From contig CAZRRJ010000011.1 in assembly GCA_964602515.1 (NCBI GenBank), forward strand, positions 62,001 to 126,000: 64,000 nucleotides of DNA. The letters run 5' to 3'. The notes under the pieces are model-generated. The model made no database searches. It was given only the letters and a program-made list of their open reading frames with translations, and was not told the origin of the DNA. Numbering within the stretch: position 1 is the stretch's first letter; each line of letters opens with the position of its first letter. A program made the translations under genes and the position numbers. This DNA is from Carboxylicivirga sp964602515. Its GTDB lineage: Bacteria > Bacteroidota > Bacteroidia > Bacteroidales > Marinilabiliaceae. This document shows, in pieces, positions 17,134-26,116 of this stretch.

Positions 17134-19503
17134 ATGCCAAAAACATGTTACCACTGTGGAAGCCCTTCTCAATCATGGGTACGTCATGACGATAAAGATT
17201 TTTGCTGCGAAGGATGCGTGATGGTATACGATATACTCAAAGATAATGATTTGGGTACCTATTACGATATTGAAAAGGCTCCGGGTATTCGAAAGAAAAG
17301 TGTTAATGCAGAGTATTACGATTACCTTGATCAGGATAATATCAAACGTTCTGTATTGGATTTTTATGATGGAGCTATTGGTCGTATCAAGCTCTATATT
17401 CCATCAATTCACTGTAGTTCATGTATTTGGTTAATAGAAAACTTACATCGTTTGCACAAAGGGGTATTACAGTCATCGGTTAATTTTAACCGGCGCGAAG
17501 CATCCATTACATACAATGAAGAAGAAATTAAGCTAAGTGAATTAATGACACTATTGTCATCAATTAATTATAAGCCGCATATTAAGACAGAGGGGCAGAA
17601 AAAGTTGGTGAAACGGAGTAAAAAGCTATTGGTGAAACTAGGAGTGGCTGGCTTTATTTTCGGCAATGTCATGTTGCTAAGTTTTCCCGATTACCTCTCT
17701 GACGATATTGCTCTTAACCCGGAAATAATTGCTTACTTCAAATGGATTAGTGTATTGTTAGCTATACCAACCATGCTGTATTCAGGCAATGATTATTTTA
17801 TTACTGCCTGGAAAAATATAAAACGTGGAATTGTTTCCATAGATATGCCAATAGCTTTAGGCGTAGTGGCTATTTTTTTCCGAAGCTTATTTGAAATAAT
17901 TACTGATGCCGGTTCTGGTTATCTTGATTCGCTTACCGGCTTAATATTTTTTCTTTTAATAGGTAAGTGGTATCAGGCCAAAACCTATGAAGCCCTTAGT
18001 TTTGATAACGATTACAGCTCTTATTTTCCGCTTGGAATAACACGTATTAAAGATAATGAGGAAGAAATTATTCCAATTCACGAATTACAAACGGGTGATA
18101 AAATACAGGTTCGAAATGGCGAAATAATACCGGCTGATGCCAAATTACTTTCTCTTGGAGCATCAATTGATTATAGCTTTATTACCGGCGAATCAGTTCC
18201 TGTGCGTAAACAAAAAGAAGAACTGATTTATGCAGGAGGTCGGGTTATTGATAATGCATTGCTTTTGCAGGTAGAAAAGAAAGCAGAAACCGGTTATTTG
18301 GCAGACCTATGGAAGGAGAGGAGTAGTGAAGAAGAGCAAGAGTCAATGATATCGCATACACTTAATGGTGTTAGTAAATATTTTACAGTAGCTATTATTT
18401 TAATTAGTACCATTGCCGGGCTGTATTGGTTATGGCACGATAGTAGCAAAGCCGTACTTACCTTTACATCGGTTCTTATTATTGCTTGTCCTTGTGCCTT
18501 AGCATTGTCAGTACCATTTGCTTTTGGTCATACCAGCCGCATACTTGGTAAAAATCACTTATACCTCAAATTATCATCCTTAATTGAAAAAATGACTAGG
18601 GTAGATACCATTGTGTTTGATAAAACCGGGACTTTAACCGATCCCAATCATTTTAAAGTGCAATTTGAAGGAGAAGAGCCGGATCATTACACACAATCCA
18701 TGATTAAAACACTAGCGCATCAGTCGCGGCATCCGCTTAGCAGGGCATTATTTAGATATTTGGAAGCATACGATGAGTTTGAATTATATGATTTTAAAGA
18801 AGAAGAAGGAGCGGGAGTTGAAGCGGAGGTAATGAATCATCGTATTAAACTTGGATCTGCTGCCTATGTTGGAGTACAGCACATTGACAGGTATGATTCG
18901 GCACGTGTTTATGTTTCAATTAATAAAGAGATAATAGGTTTTTATATCATAAAGAATTTTTATCGGGACAATTGGATCGAAATGTTACAGTCTGTACAAA
19001 AATATGCTGATGTGCATGTGCTTTCAGGAGATAATGATGCAGAACAAGCTGTTCTGCAGAAAGTCGTAACAAATAAATCAAATATACAGTTTTACCAGTC
19101 GCCCACAGATAAATTAAATTATATATCAGAACTAAAGGCACAAGGCAAATATGTAATGATGGTTGGTGATGGCTTAAATGATGTAGGAGCATTAAAAGAA
19201 GCCCATGTTGGTATAGCAGTAGCTGATGATGTGTACCAGTTTTCACCGGCCAGCGATGCTATAATCGGAGCAGCAGAGCTAAAGCTCTTGCCTGCCTTTA
19301 TTAAATTCTCAAAAGCAGCGCTAAAGATTGTCTATATTGCTATACTAATTTCCCTCTTATATAATGTAGTAGGCTTATCTTTTGCAGTAACCGGGCATTT
19401 GAGTCCGCTTTTTGCAGCCGTACTTATGCCATTAAGTAGTGTTTCAGTTGTTGTATTTACAAGTCTTAGTGTAATGTTATCAGCAAAAAAACGTAAACTG
19501 TAG
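17134..19503 (+). CDS. ccoI: cbb3 oxidase-associated copper P-type ATPase CcoI
   Basis: A 789-residue P1B-type ATPase that supplies copper for cbb3 oxidase assembly. The N-terminal cysteine-rich region (C5, C8, C24, C25, C28) is the one typical of CcoI/FixI proteins; a heavy-metal domain follows with CSSC at 94-97. The membrane metal site is CPC at 452-454, the phosphorylated aspartate is D496 in DKTGT, and the hinge GDGLND is at 678-683. The length is close to the usual one and all key residues are present. It is first in the cco cluster, 214 bp before ccoS, on the same strand. Confidence 0.95.
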   Translation: MPKTCYHCGSPSQSWVRHDDKDFCCEGCVMVYDILKDNDLGTYYDIEKAPGIRKKSVNAEYYDYLDQDNIKRSVLDFYDGAIGRIKLYIPSIHCSSCIWLIENLHRLHKGVLQSSVNFNRREASITYNEEEIKLSELMTLLSSINYKPHIKTEGQKKLVKRSKKLLVKLGVAGFIFGNVMLLSFPDYLSDDIALNPEIIAYFKWISVLLAIPTMLYSGNDYFITAWKNIKRGIVSIDMPIALGVVAIFFRSLFEIITDAGSGYLDSLTGLIFFLLIGKWYQAKTYEALSFDNDYSSYFPLGITRIKDNEEEIIPIHELQTGDKIQVRNGEIIPADAKLLSLGASIDYSFITGESVPVRKQKEELIYAGGRVIDNALLLQVEKKAETGYLADLWKERSSEEEQESMISHTLNGVSKYFTVAIILISTIAGLYWLWHDSSKAVLTFTSVLIIACPCALALSVPFAFGHTSRILGKNHLYLKLSSLIEKMTRVDTIVFDKTGTLTDPNHFKVQFEGEEPDHYTQSMIKTLAHQSRHPLSRALFRYLEAYDEFELYDFKEEEGAGVEAEVMNHRIKLGSAAYVGVQHIDRYDSARVYVSINKEIIGFYIIKNFYRDNWIEMLQSVQKYADVHVLSGDNDAEQAVLQKVVTNKSNIQFYQSPTDKLNYISELKAQGKYVMMVGDGLNDVGALKEAHVGIAVADDVYQFSPASDAIIGAAELKLLPAFIKFSKAALKIVYIAILISLLYNVVGLSFAVTGHLSPLFAAVLMPLSSVSVVVFTSLSVMLSAKKRKL

Positions 19504-19676
19504 ATTTATGCTGATAAGTATAATCTTCTTAGGTATGTATAAGGACGAATATTCAGTAAAAAGAAAGAAAAATTTAAGAAATGTTAAACAATAGCATCCT
19601 GCTGATTGTCTTTAAAGTCGGAAAAAGTTGAATTAAAAAAACTACATAAACAGACCTTAAACTCTTAAAATAGTTT

Positions 19677-19684
19677 TAAATTTG
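19677..19684 (+). promoter_or_regulatory. possible -7 box before ccoS
   Basis: TAAATTTG fits TAnnTTTG and lies 33 bp before the ccoS start, within the 214 bp gap after ccoI. No convincing -33 box and no FNR-type palindrome was found, so the assignment is weak. Confidence 0.3.
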
Positions 19685-19717
19685 CTTTTTTCCCAAAAGA
19701 ACTAAATTGTAATCAAT

Positions 19718-19912
19718 ATGGAGATGATTATTATTCTTGTGATAGCCAGTCTTTTAGTAGCCCTTTTGTTTCTTGGGTTATTTATCTGGGCTGTTAAGTC
19801 AGGACAATATGAAGATGATTATTCGCCATCTGTGCGCATTTTGTTTGATGAGGATAATGAAGATAAAAAATCAAATATAAAATCCAAGATCTCGGATAAA
19901 GTAGTTCTGTAG
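19718..19912 (+). CDS. ccoS: cbb3 oxidase maturation protein CcoS
   Basis: A 64-residue membrane protein with one N-terminal hydrophobic helix (about residues 3-25) and the characteristic WAVKSGQYEDDYSP segment of CcoS right after it. CcoS is needed for insertion of heme and copper into CcoN. It lies between ccoI and ccoNO, as in many cbb3 clusters. The C-terminal tail is charged and poorly conserved. Confidence 0.9.
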   Translation: MEMIIILVIASLLVALLFLGLFIWAVKSGQYEDDYSPSVRILFDEDNEDKKSNIKSKISDKVVL

Positions 19913-19963
19913 CAACGGCAGTAGAGTATAAATTTTATCTGAATATTGAAAAATATCTAACAC

Positions 19964-22120
19964 ATGAAGCAAGAGACGTTTTATTACGACAATAAAATTG
20001 TCAAATATTTTATGTATGCTACCATTATTTGGGGTTTAGTTGGTATGGCAGCAGGTGTATTAGCTGCTTTACAAATGGCAATGCCATTTTTTAACTTCGA
20101 TTTGGAGTATACTACTTTTGGTCGGGTACGGCCAATACATACCAATGCTGCTATTTTTGCATTTGTTGGTAACGGGATATTTATGGGGGTGTATTATTCA
20201 ATGCAACGTTTGTTAAAAACCCGGATGTTTAGTGATGTGCTTAGCTATCTGCATTTTTGGGGATGGCAATTAATAATTGTACTGGCTGCCTTAACATTGG
20301 CACTTGGTTTTACAACAGGTAAAGAATACGCCGAACTTGAATGGCCAATTGATATTTTAATTGCAGTTGTGTGGCTGTTGTTTGGCTGGAATATGTTTGG
20401 TACAATTCTTAAGCGGCGCGTTAAGCATTTATATGTGGCTATATGGTTTTATCTGGCCACATTTATTACCGTTACAGTATTACATGTAGTTAACTCAGTT
20501 GAATTACCAGTTACTATACTTAAAAGTTACTCCTGGTACGCTGGGGTGCAAGATGCACTTGTTCAGTGGTGGTATGGGCATAATGCAGTAGCATTTTTTC
20601 TTACTACACCATATTTAGGTTTGATGTATTATTTTATACCCAAAGCCTCAAACCGTCCGGTATACTCATATCGCCTTTCGATTGTTCATTTTTGGTCGTT
20701 TTTGTTCATCTACATTTGGGCAGGGCCACACCATTTATTATATACCGCTTTACCCGAATGGGCACAATCTTTAGGAACTGTATTTTCAATAATGCTTTTA
20801 GCTCCTTCGTGGGGAGGAATGCTTAATGGCTTATTAACTTTACGTGGAGCTTGGGATAAAGTAAGAGAAAGTGCAACACTTAAATTTATGGTTGTTGCTG
20901 TTACTGCGTATGGTATGGCTACCTTCGAAGGCCCAATGTTGTCACTAAAAAACATTAATGCTATAAGTCACTTTACAGATTGGACAGTGGCACATGTTCA
21001 TGTGGGTACATTAGGCTGGAACGGATTCTTAACTTTTGGTGTACTTTACTGGTTAGTTCCACAAGTATTTAAAACTAAACTATATTCAGAAAAGTTAGCA
21101 AATGCACATTTTTGGATTGGTACCTTAGGTATCCTTTTTTGGGCTATTCCTATGTACTGGGCCGGACTAACACAGAGCCTGATGTGGAAAGAATTTACTG
21201 AAGAAGGTTTACTGGCTTATCCAAACTTTTTAGAGACTGTTACGCAAATTCAGCCAATGTACTATATGCGTGCCTTTGGTGGAGTAATCTATCTTTTAGG
21301 AGCAGCCTTAATGGCTTATAACCTGTTTAAAACTGTAGCCTTGGGTAAAATTACTGCTAATGAAGAAGCTACTGCAATGGTAGTTGATGTTAGTAAAGGT
21401 AAGCCGGGAGAGAAGTTTCACGGGTGGTTAGAAAGAAAACCAGTTCAATTTATGGTTGTCTCTTTAATTACTGTTCTTATTGGTACTTTTATTGAGCTCA
21501 TACCTACTTTCCTGATTAAGTCAAATGTGCCTACAATTGCCAGTGTACAGCCATATACACCACTCGAATTAGAAGGACGGGATATATACCTGCGAGAAGG
21601 TTGTTATAATTGCCATTCACAAATGATTCGTCCATTCAGATCAGAGACAGAACGCTATGGCGAGTATTCAAAGGCCGGTGAATTTGTTTACGATCACCCG
21701 TTCCAGTGGGGATCAAAACGTACAGGGCCCGATTTGGCTCGTGAAGGCGTAATGACAGGTAAGATTTATAAGCCTGATGCTTGGCATTACAATCATATGC
21801 TTGATCCGCAAAAGCTGAATGAGAATTCTATAATGCCTAAATACCCGTGGCTAATAGAGGATGATTTGGATTTGTCAGACTTGCCGGCTAAAATAAGAGC
21901 TATGCAAATATTGGGTGTACCATACCCGGAAGCTTATGATGAGAAAGCAGTTGAGGATTATATGAAACAAGCTGATAAGATTGTAGCAGGGCTTAAGGCT
22001 GCCGGGATTGAAACCAATAGCAAGAAAGAAATTATTGCTTTAATTGCTTACCTGCAACGTTTAGGAACTGACATTTATAAAATTGCACCAACAATTGATA
22101 ACGAGGGAGGAAACAAGTAA
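19964..22120 (+). CDS. ccoNO: cbb3 cytochrome oxidase CcoN-CcoO fusion
   Basis: A 718-residue fusion of the catalytic subunit I and the monoheme cytochrome c subunit of cbb3 oxidase. Residues about 1-470 are the multi-spanning CcoN part with the HTNAAIFAFVGNG and WWYGHNAVAFFLT segments that carry heme and copper ligands. A further membrane helix (about 490-515) leads into the CcoO domain, with the heme c site CYNCH at 547-551 and the typical SQMIRPFRSE segment. The fusion is common in Bacteroidota, whereas Proteobacteria keep two genes. The stop codon overlaps the ccoQ start by one base. Confidence 0.95.
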   Translation: MKQETFYYDNKIVKYFMYATIIWGLVGMAAGVLAALQMAMPFFNFDLEYTTFGRVRPIHTNAAIFAFVGNGIFMGVYYSMQRLLKTRMFSDVLSYLHFWGWQLIIVLAALTLALGFTTGKEYAELEWPIDILIAVVWLLFGWNMFGTILKRRVKHLYVAIWFYLATFITVTVLHVVNSVELPVTILKSYSWYAGVQDALVQWWYGHNAVAFFLTTPYLGLMYYFIPKASNRPVYSYRLSIVHFWSFLFIYIWAGPHHLLYTALPEWAQSLGTVFSIMLLAPSWGGMLNGLLTLRGAWDKVRESATLKFMVVAVTAYGMATFEGPMLSLKNINAISHFTDWTVAHVHVGTLGWNGFLTFGVLYWLVPQVFKTKLYSEKLANAHFWIGTLGILFWAIPMYWAGLTQSLMWKEFTEEGLLAYPNFLETVTQIQPMYYMRAFGGVIYLLGAALMAYNLFKTVALGKITANEEATAMVVDVSKGKPGEKFHGWLERKPVQFMVVSLITVLIGTFIELIPTFLIKSNVPTIASVQPYTPLELEGRDIYLREGCYNCHSQMIRPFRSETERYGEYSKAGEFVYDHPFQWGSKRTGPDLAREGVMTGKIYKPDAWHYNHMLDPQKLNENSIMPKYPWLIEDDLDLSDLPAKIRAMQILGVPYPEAYDEKAVEDYMKQADKIVAGLKAAGIETNSKKEIIALIAYLQRLGTDIYKIAPTIDNEGGNK

Positions 22121-22314
22121 TGAAATTAGTCCGGCATTATTTAGAATCAATATCAGGGGTGGAAATTTATCCGATTATCTCCTTCATTATATTTTTTATC
22201 TTCTTTATGGTAGTACTATATTTTGTGGTAAGAATGGATAAAGAGTACGTAGAAGAGGTATCTAATTATGCTACTGACAAGGCTGATGAAATACCTGGTT
22301 TAGGAGATCGTTAA
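22120..22314 (+). CDS. ccoQ: cbb3 oxidase small subunit CcoQ
   Basis: A 64-residue protein with one membrane helix (about residues 17-40: YPIISFIIFFIFFMVVLYFV) and a short charged tail. Small size, single helix and position between ccoNO and ccoP identify it as the CcoQ/FixQ-type subunit that stabilises the complex. Its ATG overlaps the ccoNO stop (TAATG). Confidence 0.85.
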   Translation: MKLVRHYLESISGVEIYPIISFIIFFIFFMVVLYFVVRMDKEYVEEVSNYATDKADEIPGLGDR

Positions 22315-22371
22315 AGCTTTTCTGAGGCAAACTTTAACGTATGTCTCTATAAAAATATTACTTCACAATCT

Positions 22372-22998
22372 ATGGAAGAGAATAAAAAACAAGAGCAATT
22401 ACCGGAAATTGATCCGTTAACAAATGACAAGTTTGTGCCAGAGCATGAATTTGATGGTATTCGTGAATTAGCGAATAACCCACCTTGGTGGCTAACGTTT
22501 ATTTTTATCTTCTCTATTTTATTTGCATATGTTTATTTAGCCAAGTACCATTTTTATAAGGATGGTGATATGCAAATTCAGGAGTATGAAAATCAGATGG
22601 CTGCGGCGTCACCCGATGAAGAAAAGGAAGAAGTTGGTGGTATTAGCATTGCTACAGACGATACTGATTATTCTTTACCTTTGGCAGATGCAAGTGGGCT
22701 TGAGAAAGGAGCAAAAATATTTAAGACCAATTGTGCTGTATGTCATTTGGCTGAAGGGCAGGGTTTGGTTGGCCCTAACTTAACTGATGAGTACTGGATA
22801 CATGGTGGTAGCTTTGATGATATTATCCGTATAATCAATAATGGTGTAGTTGAGAAAGGAATGATTTCATGGAAAGGGCAGTTGTCTAAAAAGCAAATTC
22901 ACCAGGTTGGAAGTTATATCGCAACTTTGGTAGGAACAAATCCGCCTAATCCAAAGGCTCCGGAAGGAGAGAAGTATGTGCCTGTAAATGTAGAATAA
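22372..22998 (+). CDS. ccoP: cbb3 oxidase cytochrome c subunit CcoP (monoheme)
   Basis: A 208-residue subunit. The N-terminal part carries the CcoP signature EFDGIRELANNPPWWL followed by a membrane helix (about residues 42-62). One cytochrome c domain follows, with heme attachment at C121-A-V-C-H125 and the segments GLVGPNLTDEYWIHGG and GVVEKGMISWKG. Proteobacterial CcoP has two heme c sites and is about 300 residues long; only one is present here, and the shorter length shows this is a genuine monoheme form and not a frameshift product. Confidence 0.93.
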   Translation: MEENKKQEQLPEIDPLTNDKFVPEHEFDGIRELANNPPWWLTFIFIFSILFAYVYLAKYHFYKDGDMQIQEYENQMAAASPDEEKEEVGGISIATDDTDYSLPLADASGLEKGAKIFKTNCAVCHLAEGQGLVGPNLTDEYWIHGGSFDDIIRIINNGVVEKGMISWKGQLSKKQIHQVGSYIATLVGTNPPNPKAPEGEKYVPVNVE

Positions 22999-23118
22999 AT
23001 TTCATGTATTAATTAGCTTAATACATTGTTTAATTATTCGTTTGTTAAGCATCTCTGATGGTTGTTTTAGGCTCTTAATGCATTATTAATATCAGGCTCT
23101 CAGATTAAATCGAATCGT

Positions 23119-24516
23119 ATGGATAATGATCAAAAGCAATCGTTTCGTGACCGGATTGTTACAATGAATGAAGAAGGGCGTAGAAACTGGGTTTATGCCA
23201 ATCAGCCAAAAGGTAAATTTTATACTGCCCGAACCATTGTGGGTCTGGTTTTATTAGCCTTTTTTTTTGTAGCACCACACATTCGGGTAGCCAATGGAGA
23301 ACCCTTACTTCTTTTTAATATTCTTCAGCGCAAATTTGTACTCTTTGGAGTGGTGTTCTGGCCGCAGGATTTTCATTTATTTGTAATAGGATTAATTACC
23401 ATCATTATTTCCATTGTAACATTTACAGTTGTATATGGTCGTATTTGGTGTGGATGGACCTGTCCTCAAACGATTTTTATGGAAATAGTATTTCGCCGTA
23501 TAGAGTATTGGATAGAGGGGAGTGGAGATCAACAGCGTATAAGAGCTAAGGGAGAAGACGGTTTTGATCGCTTATGGCGAACGTTTCTAAAACATTTTGT
23601 GTTTTTACTTATATCGTGGGTTATAACTCATACTATGATGGCCTATATTGTGGGGGTAGAGCAAGTAAAGCAATACATCGTTAATTCACCATCAGACAAC
23701 ATTAGTGTATTTATTGCCATAATGGTTTTTACAGGGGCTTTTTATTTTGTGTTTGCCTATTTCAGAGAGCAGGTCTGTTCTTTGGTTTGTCCGTACGGAC
23801 GTTTACAAGGTGCATTGCTCGATAATAATACTTTAATGGTAAGTTATGATTTTAAACGAGGTGAAAGACGTGCACCAATGCGTAAGGGTGAGGATAGAAA
23901 GGTAGAAGGAAAAGGCGATTGTGTTAACTGTAATAAATGTGTAAGCGTTTGTCCAACCGGAATAGATATACGTAATGGAATTCAGCTCGAATGCATTAAC
24001 TGTACTGCTTGTATAGATGCCTGTAACAGCACAATGCAACGTTATAGTTTGCCGGAAGGTTTAATTCGGATAACATCGCAGAATAACATTACCAATGGAA
24101 CATCATTTAAATGGACACCACGTGTAATTGCCTACACAGCATTAACAACAGCATTAATAAGTGTTTTAGTTGTATTATTTACATTACGCTCCAGCTACGA
24201 AACAACTATACTGAGGGTACAGGGTACTTTATATCAAAAGGTTGATGAAGGTGTTTATTCCAACATTTATAATTATAAGATCGTTAATAAAACGGAAAAT
24301 GAAGGAGAATTAAGTATTAAACTATTTTCACCAAAAGGAGAAGTGCAACTTGCAGGTAGTTCAATGAAGGTGATGAAGCAACAGAAAATACAAGGTGCTT
24401 TTCTGATTGTATTATCAGAAGATCAACTTAAAAGTTCCAATACAGAAGTTGTATTAGGAATTTATAATGGTGATGAGTTGATTGAAACCATTCATACCTC
24501 CTTTGTGGGGCCATAA
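23119..24516 (+). CDS. ccoG: cbb3 oxidase accessory ferredoxin-like protein CcoG
   Basis: A 465-residue membrane protein of the CcoG/RdxA/FixG family, thought to reduce copper for oxidase assembly. Several membrane helices lie in the first 220 residues, with the GRIWCGWTCPQTIF segment containing the conserved CxxxCP. Two [4Fe-4S] motifs follow: C268, C271, C274, C278 and C292, C295, C298, C302. A last membrane helix (about 335-355) is followed by an Ig-like FixG C-terminal domain. Position after ccoP and before ccoH is canonical. Confidence 0.94.
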   Translation: MDNDQKQSFRDRIVTMNEEGRRNWVYANQPKGKFYTARTIVGLVLLAFFFVAPHIRVANGEPLLLFNILQRKFVLFGVVFWPQDFHLFVIGLITIIISIVTFTVVYGRIWCGWTCPQTIFMEIVFRRIEYWIEGSGDQQRIRAKGEDGFDRLWRTFLKHFVFLLISWVITHTMMAYIVGVEQVKQYIVNSPSDNISVFIAIMVFTGAFYFVFAYFREQVCSLVCPYGRLQGALLDNNTLMVSYDFKRGERRAPMRKGEDRKVEGKGDCVNCNKCVSVCPTGIDIRNGIQLECINCTACIDACNSTMQRYSLPEGLIRITSQNNITNGTSFKWTPRVIAYTALTTALISVLVVLFTLRSSYETTILRVQGTLYQKVDEGVYSNIYNYKIVNKTENEGELSIKLFSPKGEVQLAGSSMKVMKQQKIQGAFLIVLSEDQLKSSNTEVVLGIYNGDELIETIHTSFVGP

Positions 24517-24554
24517 TAAAATGTTATTATTTATTAATTATTAACCATAATAAT

Positions 24555-25001
24555 ATGAAGTTTAATTGGGGGCATGGTATTATACTTGTTTTAGTACTGG
24601 CTGTATCAGGATTTTTATTTTTAGTATTTATAACCACTCGTGAGCGGATTGATATGGTTACTGAAGATTATTACCCCAAAGAGCTGAAATACGAAGATCA
24701 GATTAAAAAAAGTAAGAATTATAATGCACTAAGCCAAAAGGTAAAAGTTGAAATTAACGATCAGCAGGTGCTTATACAATTCCCAAAGGAAGCCGGTAGG
24801 GCAGAAGAGATTGAAGGGGTGGTTCATTTTTACAGGCCATCGGATAAATACCTTGATATAGAAGAGGATATTGATTTGGACAGTGCTTTTTCCGCAACAT
24901 TTTCTAAAGGAGACTTTAAAGAAGGTAAATACGAACTTATTATTGAGTGGAAAGTTGGAGAAAAAGCTTTTCTGACTAAGCAGGATATTTACATTGATTA
25001 A
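24555..25001 (+). CDS. ccoH: cbb3 oxidase assembly protein CcoH (FixH-like)
   Basis: A 148-residue protein with one N-terminal membrane helix (about residues 4-27) followed by the ITTRERIDMVTEDYYPKELK segment common to FixH/CcoH proteins of this phylum, and a beta-rich periplasmic domain. It is implicated in copper delivery or assembly of cbb3 oxidase. It ends 2 bp before the next gene, so they are co-transcribed. Confidence 0.88.
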   Translation: MKFNWGHGIILVLVLAVSGFLFLVFITTRERIDMVTEDYYPKELKYEDQIKKSKNYNALSQKVKVEINDQQVLIQFPKEAGRAEEIEGVVHFYRPSDKYLDIEEDIDLDSAFSATFSKGDFKEGKYELIIEWKVGEKAFLTKQDIYID

Positions 25002-25003
25002 GG

Positions 25004-25708
25004 ATGGTTATGGAGATCATAGAAGGATTTATTTTTGGCCTTATTGGTAGTTTACATTGTGTTGGTATGTGTGGCCCCCTTGCATTAGCCTTACCTCTAC
25101 CAACAAAATCAATAAGGCAAAAAGTGACCGGAACCCTGCTGTATAATATTGGTAGAGCATTTACCTACGGCCTTTTAGGATTAATATTTGGTTTGTTGGG
25201 TGTTGGTTTAAAACTTTCAGGTATACAACAATGGGTTTCTATTGCTTGTGGTCTTGTAATGATACTTTCTGTGATATTGCCCGGGGTAATTAAACTACCT
25301 CAATCAGGTAATAAAGTTTCTACCTCAATCTATTCAACTTTAAAAAAGAAAATAGGCAATTCGTTAAGCCGAAAGAAGTTAAGCAGCCTCTTAATAATAG
25401 GTGTTTTGAATGGTTTTTTACCTTGTGGTTTGGTTTATGTGGCCATTACACGTGCTGTAACATCACAAAGCTTAAATGATAGCGTGTTTTTTATGATATT
25501 TTTTGGATTGGGAACACTTCCCCTCATGTTTGCAGTTGCCTATTTTGCCAATATCATTAAAAGCCGTTTTTTGCATCAATTACGCAAAGCAATTCCAGTA
25601 TTTATTGTAATACTCGGTTTACTATTTATTCTTAGAGGACTTAACTTAGGCATCAAATTTATTAGTCCTGAATTTAAAGACAATACAGAGGTTAAGTGTT
25701 GTCATTAA
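25004..25708 (+). CDS. SafE/UreH-like membrane protein of the cco cluster
   Basis: A 234-residue membrane protein with about six helices. The first helix carries GSLHCVGMCGPLALALP, the cysteine-containing signature of UreH/DsbD-like transmembrane domains (often annotated sulfite exporter TauE/SafE). The C terminus ends KCCH, another potential metal ligand set. Its constant position next to ccoG-ccoH in Bacteroidota cbb3 clusters suggests a role in copper handling for the oxidase instead of sulfite export; this is inference. The ATG at 25004 or a second one at 25010 could be the start. Confidence 0.85.
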   Translation: MVMEIIEGFIFGLIGSLHCVGMCGPLALALPLPTKSIRQKVTGTLLYNIGRAFTYGLLGLIFGLLGVGLKLSGIQQWVSIACGLVMILSVILPGVIKLPQSGNKVSTSIYSTLKKKIGNSLSRKKLSSLLIIGVLNGFLPCGLVYVAITRAVTSQSLNDSVFFMIFFGLGTLPLMFAVAYFANIIKSRFLHQLRKAIPVFIVILGLLFILRGLNLGIKFISPEFKDNTEVKCCH

Positions 25709-25807
25709 ACATTCGTGATTGTAATACCTAAATTTATTGCCCCTAAAATTGTGTGCTTAATTCAGACAAAAAAGTCTGTAAAAATTTTTTCTCCATTACT
25801 TTTCCAT

Positions 25808-25815
25808 TACTTTTG
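25808..25815 (+). promoter_or_regulatory. -7 box of the riboswitch transcript
   Basis: TACTTTTG fits TAnnTTTG and ends about seven bases before the inferred 5' end of the cobalamin riboswitch. A T-rich stretch upstream could take the place of the -33 box. Confidence 0.5.
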
Positions 25816-25821
25816 CCAGCG

Positions 25822-26010
25822 ATTTGGTTCAGAAGGCATATGCCAATGCCTGACGATGCAAGAGGGAATGCCGTGTAAATCGGCAACAGTATCCGCTGCT
25901 GTAAGTTCCATTCCAAACTATTTTGGAATCAGGTTGTAATCAACAAAGCCACTGTTTTAAAGGAAATGGGAAGGCGATTGCAAATGGAATAAGTCAGAAG
26001 ACCTGCCAAA
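25822..26010 (+). ncRNA. cobalamin riboswitch
   Basis: Conserved riboswitch landmarks occur in order: AAGAGGGAATGCCGTG from 25859, ATCGGCAAC, TCCGCTGCTGTAAG near 25890-25905, AAAGCCACTG near 25947, GGGAAGGCG near 25968, and AGTCAGAAGACCTGCC ending at 26007. These match the B12-box core and the flanking helices of adenosyl- or hydroxocobalamin riboswitches. It precedes a TonB receptor gene by about 107 bp and should lower expression of the uptake genes when B12 is plentiful. A reading frame of 74 codons across it is not a gene. Confidence 0.95.
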
Positions 26011-26116
26011 GAAGATTCAATTGTTCGTGTCATTCGGAATAAATGCATGGCGATAAAATACACAAATGTATTCAGCCCCGTTTTGTCAGAACAGTTTAAT
26101 TAACCTGGGATTTGGA

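Noticed and set aside
25715..25939. 74-codon frame on the plus strand
   Set aside because: It runs across the promoter and the conserved part of the cobalamin riboswitch and has no protein family resemblance.
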